This document shows positions 40,190 to 47,229 of a DNA stretch of 53,119 bases, in pieces. Positions within the stretch are counted from its first letter, which is position 1; each line of letters starts with the position of its first letter. This DNA comes from an uncultured Eubacteriales bacterium (GTDB taxonomy: Bacteria > Bacillota > Clostridia > Oscillospirales > Acutalibacteraceae). The DNA is taken from assembly GCA_910580045.1 (NCBI GenBank), contig CAJTXF010000005.1:6096-59214 (forward strand). Direction: 5' to 3'. Below the pieces are notes generated by a model. It searched no databases, was not told the DNA's origin, and saw only the letters and a program-made list of their open reading frames with translations. The position numbers were made by a program, and so were the translations under genes.

Positions 40190-42184
40190 ATGGATTTCAA
40201 ACTGTCATCTAAGTTCCAGCCCACCGGCGACCAGCCGGAGGCCATTGAGCGGCTGGTGCAGGGCGTAAACAGCGGCATGAAGGAGCAGACCCTGCTGGGT
40301 GTCACCGGCTCTGGCAAGACCTTCACCATGGCCAATGTTATCGCCAAGCTGAACCGGCCCACCCTGATTCTGGCCCACAACAAGACCTTGGCTGCCCAGC
40401 TGTGCTCAGAGTTCCGGGAGTTCTTCCCTGAGAACGCGGTGGAGTATTTTGTGTCCTACTATGACTACTATCAGCCTGAGGCCTATATTGTCCAGACCGA
40501 CACCTATATTGAGAAGGATTCTGCCATTAACGATGAGATTGATAAATTGCGCCACAGCGCCACCTGCGCCCTGTCCGAGCGGCGGGACGTGATTATCGTG
40601 GCCTCTGTGTCCTGCATCTACAGCCTGGGCGACCCTATCGACTACCGGACCATGGTCATCTCTCTGCGCCCGGGCATGGAGAAAAACCGGGACGAGCTGC
40701 TGCGCAAGCTGGTGGAACTCCAATACGAGCGCAATGACGTAAACTTTATCCGAAATAAGTTCCGGGTACGGGGGGACGTGGTGGAGATTTTCCCCGCCGA
40801 GTCCAGCGAGAGGGCTGTGCGGGTGGAGTTCTTTGGGGACGAAATCGAGCGCATCCGGGAGTTCATCCCCCTGACCGGGGAGGTGACCGGAGAGCTGAAG
40901 CATATCGGCATCTACCCGGCCTCCCACTACATTGTGCCTGGGGATAAGATGAAGTCCGCCATTGCCAACCTGTATGGCGAGATGGAAAAACAGGCCAGCA
41001 TGTTCCAGTCCCAAGGCAAGCTGATTGAGGCCCAGCGCATTACAGAGCGCACCCGCCACGACATGGAGATGCTGTCGGAAATTGGCTTCTGCAAGGGCAT
41101 TGAGAACTACTCCCGGGTGCTCTCCGGCCGGGAGCCGGGCAGCGCGCCCTTTACCCTTTTGGACTACTTCCCTGACGACTACCTGCTGTTTGTGGACGAG
41201 AGCCATGTGACCCTGCCCCAGGTCCGGGGCATGTTCGGAGGCGACCACGCCCGCAAACAGATGCTGGTGGACTACGGCTTCCGCCTGCCCTCAGCCTATG
41301 ACAACCGGCCCCTGAACTTTGACGAGTTCTATTCCCACATCAACCAGGCTGTGTTCGTCAGCGCCACCCCCGGGGATTTGGAGCTGGAAAAGTCCGCCCA
41401 GGTGGTGGAGCAGGTCATCCGCCCCACAGGGCTTCTGGACCCCAAGGTCACGGTCAAGCCCACGGACGGGCAGATTGACGACCTGATCAGCGAAATCAAC
41501 CTGCGGGTGGAGAAGAAGGAGCGGGTCCTTGTGACCACCCTGACCAAGAAGATGGCCGAGGATTTGACCGCCTACCTGGAAAACTACGGCATCAAGGTGC
41601 GGTACATGCACCACGACATTGACACTGTGGAGCGCATGGAGATTATCCGGGATTTGCGCCTGGGTGAGTTTGACGTGCTGGTGGGCATCAACCTGCTGCG
41701 GGAGGGCCTGGACTTGCCCGAGGTGACCCTGGTGGCTATTCTGGACGCGGACAAGGAAGGCTTCCTCCGCAGCGGCAGGAGCCTGGTGCAGACCATTGGC
41801 CGGGCCGCCCGAAACGCCCAGGGCCAGGTCATCATGTACGCGGACCAGGTCACAGAGTCCATGGAGTATGCCATCACTGAGACTGAGCGGAGAAGGGCCA
41901 TCCAGGAGAAGTACAACCAGGACCATGGGATTACTCCCAAGACCATTATAAAGGATGTGGCGGAGATTCTGGAGATTTCCAGCCACAAGGAGGACGGAAA
42001 GAAGAAAAAGAAGCACTATACTCCCGCAGAGCGGGCCCAGCTTATTGAGCGCTATAAGAAGGAAATGCAGGCCGCTGCCAAGCTGCTGGAGTTTGAGCAC
42101 GCGGCGTATCTCCGGGATAAAATCAAAGAGCTGGAAACCGGAGGGGCAGGCCATGCCCCCCTGCCCAGGCGGAGAAAGAGCTGA
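40190..42184 (+). CDS. uvrB: excinuclease ABC subunit B
   Basis: 664 aa, full length. Damage-verifying helicase of nucleotide excision repair. Walker A GVTGSGKTFT (37-46), beta-hairpin YYDYYQPEAY, motif II-like DESHVTLPQ, helicase motif VI QTIGRAARN, and a C-terminal UVR motif (about 620-655) for binding UvrC. ATG 40190 has GGAGGAA. uvrA is normally next in Firmicutes but here lies 5 kb downstream, after an accessory island. Confidence 0.98.
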   Translation: MDFKLSSKFQPTGDQPEAIERLVQGVNSGMKEQTLLGVTGSGKTFTMANVIAKLNRPTLILAHNKTLAAQLCSEFREFFPENAVEYFVSYYDYYQPEAYIVQTDTYIEKDSAINDEIDKLRHSATCALSERRDVIIVASVSCIYSLGDPIDYRTMVISLRPGMEKNRDELLRKLVELQYERNDVNFIRNKFRVRGDVVEIFPAESSERAVRVEFFGDEIERIREFIPLTGEVTGELKHIGIYPASHYIVPGDKMKSAIANLYGEMEKQASMFQSQGKLIEAQRITERTRHDMEMLSEIGFCKGIENYSRVLSGREPGSAPFTLLDYFPDDYLLFVDESHVTLPQVRGMFGGDHARKQMLVDYGFRLPSAYDNRPLNFDEFYSHINQAVFVSATPGDLELEKSAQVVEQVIRPTGLLDPKVTVKPTDGQIDDLISEINLRVEKKERVLVTTLTKKMAEDLTAYLENYGIKVRYMHHDIDTVERMEIIRDLRLGEFDVLVGINLLREGLDLPEVTLVAILDADKEGFLRSGRSLVQTIGRAARNAQGQVIMYADQVTESMEYAITETERRRAIQEKYNQDHGITPKTIIKDVAEILEISSHKEDGKKKKKHYTPAERAQLIERYKKEMQAAAKLLEFEHAAYLRDKIKELETGGAGHAPLPRRRKS

Positions 42185-42203
42185 GGGGAAGGAGCAGAGA
42201 ACT

Positions 42204-42815
42204 GTGCGGAGCATTGATTCAGAGCTGAAAGCGTATATTGAGCAGAACATCCTGCCTCTTTATGAAGCCCACGACAGGGCCCATGGGCCTGAGCATGTAC
42301 AGGTAGTTTTGGAGAACAGCTTTGCTCTGCTGGACGGACTGGACGTGGAGCCCAACATGGTCTATACTGTGGCAGCCTATCATGATGTGGGCATCCGGGT
42401 CAGCCGGGAGGAGCACGAGGCCGTCTCCGGGCAGTGGCTTTGGGAGGACAAGGAGTTGGAGCGCTGGTTTACCCCTCAGCAGCGGCAAATTATGCGGGAG
42501 GCCGTGGAGGACCACCGGGCCTCCCGGCAGGAGCCGCCCAGAAACATCTATGGGCGCATTGTCAGCGAGGCGGATAGGGATTTGGAGCCAGAGCGGGTGG
42601 TACGCCGGATGATAGAATACAGCAAGGCCCACTGGCCTCAGTGGAGCGATGAGGAGCACATCCAGCGAACCATTGCCCATGTAAAGGATAAATACAGCGA
42701 GAGCGGCTACCTGCACCTGTGGCTGCCCTGCCCTCGGAACGAGGCGGGGCTGGCCACCCTGCGGGAATGGCTGCGCACAGGGGAGCTGGCTGAGCGGTGC
42801 AAAAAACACCTATGA
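42204..42815 (+). CDS. HD-domain hydrolase
   Basis: 203 aa, start GTG 42204 with AAGGAG 9 nt upstream. HD motif residues: H in AHGPEHV, HD in AAYHDVG (~62) and Asp in SEADRDL. These coordinate the divalent metal of HD phosphohydrolases (nucleotide or phosphoryl substrates). First gene of the island between uvrB and uvrA, 19 bp after uvrB. Confidence 0.75.
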   Translation: MRSIDSELKAYIEQNILPLYEAHDRAHGPEHVQVVLENSFALLDGLDVEPNMVYTVAAYHDVGIRVSREEHEAVSGQWLWEDKELERWFTPQQRQIMREAVEDHRASRQEPPRNIYGRIVSEADRDLEPERVVRRMIEYSKAHWPQWSDEEHIQRTIAHVKDKYSESGYLHLWLPCPRNEAGLATLREWLRTGELAERCKKHL

Positions 42816-42832
42816 GAAGCGGGAGGGAATAC

Positions 42833-43582
42833 ATGAACAAATCCCAGGCCTTTGAGACTGCTTACCGCCAGCTGGCCCTGGAGCTGGGCTGCGCCCCTGA
42901 GGCCTTCACCCAGCCGGGCCTGACCCTGACCCCCGCCGCTTTCCGGCCCGGGGCCAGGGCAACCATCCGCAAAGATTCCATGCTGCTCATGGTTGGCACG
43001 GGGAACAGTATCGTGGTATCAGCGGACAACCGCCTGGGGGCGCTGGTGGAGGAACTGGCCGGAAAAGTGAACGGGCTCCACCGGCTGTTCGAGTTCCCTG
43101 CTCTGAAGGCCCTGGACGCCAGGCTCAGAGAGTATGGCCGGGAGCTGTGGGGCACTGAGCACTTCTTCCTCCCCGGCGGGCCTTTGAGGAAAGTCCCCCT
43201 GCCGGAAGGGTTCCGGTACCAGTGGTTCGATGAAAAGAGCGTGCAGGAATTTTACCCCAATGAGCGTTTTCCCATGGCCCTGGCTGAGAAGTACAGCCCC
43301 GACCGGCCGGATGTCATTGCCCTGGCCGCGCTGGACGGCAGGACGATTGCCGGGGTGGCCGGAGCTTCAGCTGATACAGAAATCATGTGGCAGGTGGGCA
43401 TTGACGTTGTAGAGGAATATAGGGGCAAGGGGCTGGGCACGGCCCTGGTCAGCGCCCTCAGCCGGAAAATTGTGAGCCAGGGGCGGCTGCCCTTTTACGG
43501 CACGGCGGCAGGGAATCTGGCCTCCCAGAGAATTGCCGTGGGCTGCGGGTTTGTGCCGGCCTGGATAGAGACTGACGCCTGA
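42833..43582 (+). CDS. GNAT acetyltransferase, paralogue 1
   Basis: 249 aa. An N-terminal ~130-residue part without known domain is followed by a C-terminal GNAT fold, with acetyl-CoA loop VVEEYRGKGLGTALVSALSRK and RIAVGCGFVPAW. Same architecture as the next gene (about half identical in the GNAT part). RBS GGGAGG. Substrate unknown. Confidence 0.82.
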   Translation: MNKSQAFETAYRQLALELGCAPEAFTQPGLTLTPAAFRPGARATIRKDSMLLMVGTGNSIVVSADNRLGALVEELAGKVNGLHRLFEFPALKALDARLREYGRELWGTEHFFLPGGPLRKVPLPEGFRYQWFDEKSVQEFYPNERFPMALAEKYSPDRPDVIALAALDGRTIAGVAGASADTEIMWQVGIDVVEEYRGKGLGTALVSALSRKIVSQGRLPFYGTAAGNLASQRIAVGCGFVPAWIETDA

Positions 43583-43604
43583 GCCGGATGAAGGAGGAAA
43601 GAAT

Positions 43605-44369
43605 ATGGATAAGCAAAAGGTTTGGAGCACGGGCCTTGCACAGCTGGCAATAGACTTTAACATCAGTCCTGAACGCGTCCAAGAGGGAGGCGTGATTTTA
43701 ACACCCCCTGCCCTGAACCCAGGGCGGCGGGCCTACTGGGACAAAATGCCTTTTTTTGAGATGGCCACCGTGGGCGCGGCAACCGTCATCATGGCGGACA
43801 GGAGCCTTTGGCCCGCTTTACAGGAGTGGTCAAAGGACGCGGACGAACCTCACTGGCTTTTTGAGTTCCCCCGGATGCAGAAGCTGGCCGGAATCCTGGA
43901 GCCCCACGGCTATGCCCTGACTCAGACCTTCCACCACTATCTCCCCTCCCGGGACTTTTGCCCGGCCCAGGCCCCGGAAGGACTCACCCTGCAATGGCTG
44001 GAACAGGAGGACATCCAGCGCTTTTACCCCAACGAGGCCTGGCCCAATGCCCTCCAATCGGAGGAAAACTCCGCCCGTCCTGATATGCTGGCCCTGCTGG
44101 CAATGGATGGGGACAGGCCTGCCGCTTTGGCCGGGGTCAGCGCGGACAGTCCCACCGTGTGGCAGGTGGGCATTGACGTGCTGCCAGAGTACCAGAGCCG
44201 GGGGCTGGGCAGTCTGCTGGTGGAGGGTTTGGCATATGAGGTGGAGCGCCGGGGGGCCGTGCCCTTTTACGGCACCAGTCTCAGCAACCTCCACTCCCAG
44301 AACATTGCCTGGAAGTGCGGCTTCCGCCCGGCATGGGTGGGAGTGTCGGCAAAGAAAACGGAGGTATGA
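43605..44369 (+). CDS. GNAT acetyltransferase, paralogue 2
   Basis: 254 aa. Tandem duplicate of the preceding gene: same N-terminal part (QVGIDVLPEYQSRGLGSLLVEGL acetyl-CoA loop, KCGFRPAW), RBS AAGGAGGA. 22-bp gap from paralogue 1; overlaps the next gene by a few bases if the first ATG there is used. Divergence suggests an old duplication with different substrates. Confidence 0.82.
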   Translation: MDKQKVWSTGLAQLAIDFNISPERVQEGGVILTPPALNPGRRAYWDKMPFFEMATVGAATVIMADRSLWPALQEWSKDADEPHWLFEFPRMQKLAGILEPHGYALTQTFHHYLPSRDFCPAQAPEGLTLQWLEQEDIQRFYPNEAWPNALQSEENSARPDMLALLAMDGDRPAALAGVSADSPTVWQVGIDVLPEYQSRGLGSLLVEGLAYEVERRGAVPFYGTSLSNLHSQNIAWKCGFRPAWVGVSAKKTEV

Positions 44370-44371
44370 CC

Positions 44372-45415
44372 ATGAGCAAGCCCTTAAGCGAAATGACCCT
44401 GGAAGAGCTGTGGGAGCTGTTCCCCATCCTTTTGACCGGGCACCAGGATTGCTGGGCCGAATGGTACACGGAGGAGGCCGGTATTCTCCGGGAAATCCTG
44501 GGCCCCGGGGTGATTCTGAGCCACATAGGCAGCACGGCTATCGAGGGCATCTGGGCCAAGCCCATTATTGACATTCTCATTGAGGCGGAGGGCCCGGCGC
44601 TGGCAGAGGCCGCGGACACCCTCAAGAAGGCCGGGTACATCTGCATGGCGGACAGCGGGATTCGGGTGGATTTCAACAAGGGTTACTCTCCTGAGGGCTT
44701 TGCCCAGCGGGTGTTCCACCTGCACCTGCGGCAGATGGGTGACAATGGTGAGCTGTACTTCCGGGACTATCTGAACGTCCACCCGCAGGCCGCGAAAGAG
44801 TACGAATCCCTCAAGCTGGGCTTGTGGAAAAAGTATGAGCACGACCGGGATGGGTACACAAAAGAGAAGACCGGCTTTGTCCAAGAGCACACAGCAAAGG
44901 CCAAGAAGGCCTATCCGGGCCGTTATGCCCGTCCGGAGGCTCTGGCCCGGGAGACCTTTCCCCATGGAGAGGCGGAGGGGGTTCTGCATTTTCTCGCCGA
45001 CCTGCGGGAGGCTGGTATGGACTTTGAGCGGGCCGGGGGATACTGGGCGGAGCAGTTTTACTGGGTCGTGGGGTACCAGGGAGAGCCGGTGTGCTTCCTC
45101 CTGCTCAACGGCACAGGGGAGGAGGCTCCTATGGCGCCTTTCACAGTGTGGACAGACGACAGCGGTTCCCCCTGGTATGAGGATGGCCCCCTTACCCAGC
45201 GGGAGAGGGAGCTCTGTTGGCAGCACGCTGACATCTGCGCCTGCTGCGGCTCCTGCGGCGGAGGCACCAGGAAAACCCTGTTCGGCAAAGAGTTTGAGAA
45301 CGTGTGCCGGACCCCCATGCGGTTCACCCGCCCGGATGGGGAGGAACTGGCCCTGCTGGAAAAGCTGGCGGGCCTGCGGAGAGCAGATATAGAGACCTCA
45401 AAAAGGAGAACCTAG
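44372..45415 (+). CDS. GrpB (UPF0157) protein fused to a Cys-rich C-terminal domain
   Basis: 347 aa. GrpB domain at 1-170: VILSHIGSTAIEGIWAKPIIDILIE (nucleotidyltransferase-like fold), HLHLRQMGDNGE. C-terminal ~150 residues have YWAEQFYWVVGYQGEPVCF and a cluster CACCGSCGGGTRKTLFGKEF followed by VCRTP, suggesting a metal-binding domain seen separately in other Firmicutes. Start 44372 favours the GGAGG spacing; ATG 44366 is the alternative. Function unknown. Confidence 0.75.
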   Translation: MSKPLSEMTLEELWELFPILLTGHQDCWAEWYTEEAGILREILGPGVILSHIGSTAIEGIWAKPIIDILIEAEGPALAEAADTLKKAGYICMADSGIRVDFNKGYSPEGFAQRVFHLHLRQMGDNGELYFRDYLNVHPQAAKEYESLKLGLWKKYEHDRDGYTKEKTGFVQEHTAKAKKAYPGRYARPEALARETFPHGEAEGVLHFLADLREAGMDFERAGGYWAEQFYWVVGYQGEPVCFLLLNGTGEEAPMAPFTVWTDDSGSPWYEDGPLTQRERELCWQHADICACCGSCGGGTRKTLFGKEFENVCRTPMRFTRPDGEELALLEKLAGLRRADIETSKRRT

Positions 45416-45418
45416 CCT

Positions 45419-45970
45419 ATGAACATACTGAATATACCGAATATGCTGGATTTGATTCAAATCCGGACAAGCTACCGGGGCCGCTATGAGCCCGAACCCG
45501 TACCCCGGGAGGACTTACGGAAAGTTATGGAGGCCGGATTGGCCGCGCCCTCGGGGTGCAACAAGCAGACCACCAGCCTGATTGCCGTCGACGACCCGGA
45601 ACGGTTGGCAAAGCTGAAAAGCGTGATCGACCCGCCCATCGCCCAGACAGCCCCCGCCGCCATCTGTGTGCTGACGCAAAAGATATACGCTTATCGGGAC
45701 CGCTGCTTTCACGTGCAGGACTACTCGGCCGCCATTGAAAATATGCTGCTGGCCATTCAGGCCCTGGGCTATGCCAGCTGCTGGTATGAGGGGCACATCA
45801 CGGACCAGGACCAAATAGGCCGGAAAATGGCGGATATTTTAGGCGTGCCGGAGGACTATGAGCTGGTGTGCTTTCTGCCTGTGGGCAAGGCCGCGCAAGA
45901 GCCAAGGCCCTCTCCAGTGAAGAAGCCCTTTGAGGAGCGGGCCTGGTTCCATGGATTTGGACAGCAGTAA
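45419..45970 (+). CDS. nitroreductase family protein
   Basis: 183 aa FMN-dependent oxidoreductase. RTSYRGRYEPEPVPREDLRKVMEAGLAAPSGCN with flavin-contacting Arg and Ser, GYASCWYEGH, GVPEDYELVCFLPVGKA. Could reduce nitro groups, quinones or flavins. RBS AAGGAG 10 nt from ATG 45419. Last of a tightly packed run from uvrB; a new AT-rich gene begins 85 bp later. Confidence 0.9.
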   Translation: MNILNIPNMLDLIQIRTSYRGRYEPEPVPREDLRKVMEAGLAAPSGCNKQTTSLIAVDDPERLAKLKSVIDPPIAQTAPAAICVLTQKIYAYRDRCFHVQDYSAAIENMLLAIQALGYASCWYEGHITDQDQIGRKMADILGVPEDYELVCFLPVGKAAQEPRPSPVKKPFEERAWFHGFGQQ

Positions 45971-46055
45971 GGGGAAAGCGGTAAAGATAAGCGTGTGAAG
46001 CCGCTTTCCCTCAGAAATTTTCCTTTATGTCGCTCCCATTAAGGAGGGTAAAACG

Positions 46056-46448
46056 ATGGAGAAAGAATGGGAAAGATTATATGAAGAAGCCATGCGTGTT
46101 TTGAACCCCCATGATGTTTCAAATAAAATGTGGGTCGGAAGTGTGGCGTCAGCCGTACTCACAAAAAAAGGGAATATTTACAAGGGGATATGCATTGACA
46201 CAGATGGCTCTATCGGAATGTGTGCTGAAAGAAATGCTTTGTCAACCATGCTTACATATGGCGAAAGTGAGATCAAAAAAGTGGTTTCCGTATATAAAGA
46301 TGGAAATATAATTCCGTCCTGCGGTATTTGCAGAGAATTTATGATGCATTTAGGCGGAGATGTGGAAAATATTGAAATTCTATTGGATAAAGAAGGACGG
46401 ACAATCAAATTGATCGATTTGATGCCTGAATATCCACGACATAAATGA
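46056..46448 (+). CDS. cytidine deaminase-family protein
   Basis: 130 aa. Zinc-deaminase signature CAERNAL (Cys ligand and catalytic Glu) and PSCGICREF (two Cys ligands); IYKGICIDTDGSIG also fits. Codon use is AT-rich (AAA, ATT, GAA), unlike neighbours at ~60% GC, indicating recent transfer. Could act on cytidine or a related nucleoside such as blasticidin S. RBS AAGGAGGG. Confidence 0.88.
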   Translation: MEKEWERLYEEAMRVLNPHDVSNKMWVGSVASAVLTKKGNIYKGICIDTDGSIGMCAERNALSTMLTYGESEIKKVVSVYKDGNIIPSCGICREFMMHLGGDVENIEILLDKEGRTIKLIDLMPEYPRHK

Positions 46449-46460
46449 ATCCTGATTTGT

Positions 46461-46680
46461 ATGGGAGATGCACAAGGGCCTGAAAGCTCCCAATTCCACA
46501 GACATCAGGTGGCCGTTGACGAGGAGCTCTGGGATGTGATATACTATGCCATTGCCATCGCCAATCTCTGCGACGCCGGCCTGGAGGCGGTCATCCAGGC
46601 AAAAACCAATCTGAACGAGACGCGATGCCCGTTGGACGTGGTGTTTGAGGAAAATCGGATACGGGGAGGGAACGATGGAG
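46461..46680 (+). pseudogene. fragment of a MazG-like nucleotide pyrophosphohydrolase
   Basis: In frame from ATG 46461 the sequence reads DEELWDVIYYAIAIANL then a conserved helix and NLNETR, as in the second half of MazG-like domains. The first helices with the metal-binding E-x2-E are absent; the ORF continues to 46736 but overlaps the next gene out of frame. A truncated relic. Confidence 0.6.
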
Positions 46681-47166
46681 ATTATTCCAGGGAAAATCAC
46701 AGACAGGAATATTTTGGAGCTCTTTTCAGAACATGATACTTTTATGCTGGATGTCCTGGGCGAGGATAGGATTTACTATACCCGGTACAATGGGAACGAG
46801 AAGCTGGAGCGGGTGTGGACAGCCTGCTTTGAGGGTCTTCCTGTTGGCTGCATTGCCTACCGGACAAAAGAGGCCGGGACCGGGGAGGTCAAGCGGCTGT
46901 TTGTCCGTCCGGCGTACCGGGGCCGGGGCCTCTCCAAGGAGCTGCTGCTGGCGGTCGAACGCTATGCCAGAGAGCAGGGCTGCCGCCGGCTGTACCTGGA
47001 CACAAGAATTACCCTGGAGCCTGCCGTCTCCCTCTACCGGGGCTTCGGGTTTCAAATCACCTTTCAGCAGGGACAGTATATCCAGATGGAAAAGGAACTG
47101 CGTCTGAGCGGATCAAATTCTGCCCTTTCGGACCACCTTGGCCCTCAGCGGCCGGAGGGAACATAA
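46675..47166 (+). CDS. GNAT acetyltransferase
   Basis: 163 aa, single GNAT domain: VKRLFVRPAYRGRGLSKELL (acetyl-CoA loop), LYLDTRITLEPAVSLYRGFGF. Substrate unknown. Start ATG 46675 with GGGAGGG; overlaps the MazG fragment. Last gene of the island before uvrA. Confidence 0.88.
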   Translation: MEIIPGKITDRNILELFSEHDTFMLDVLGEDRIYYTRYNGNEKLERVWTACFEGLPVGCIAYRTKEAGTGEVKRLFVRPAYRGRGLSKELLLAVERYAREQGCRRLYLDTRITLEPAVSLYRGFGFQITFQQGQYIQMEKELRLSGSNSALSDHLGPQRPEGT

Positions 47167-47229
47167 AAAGTATTCCTGTCCTTTGTTACAGGCATACTAA
47201 AATAATAAGGCAAAGGATGAGCTAAGCAA

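Noticed and set aside
45443..45970. Alternative nitroreductase start at ATG 45443
   Set aside because: No RBS before it, while ATG 45419 has AAGGAG.
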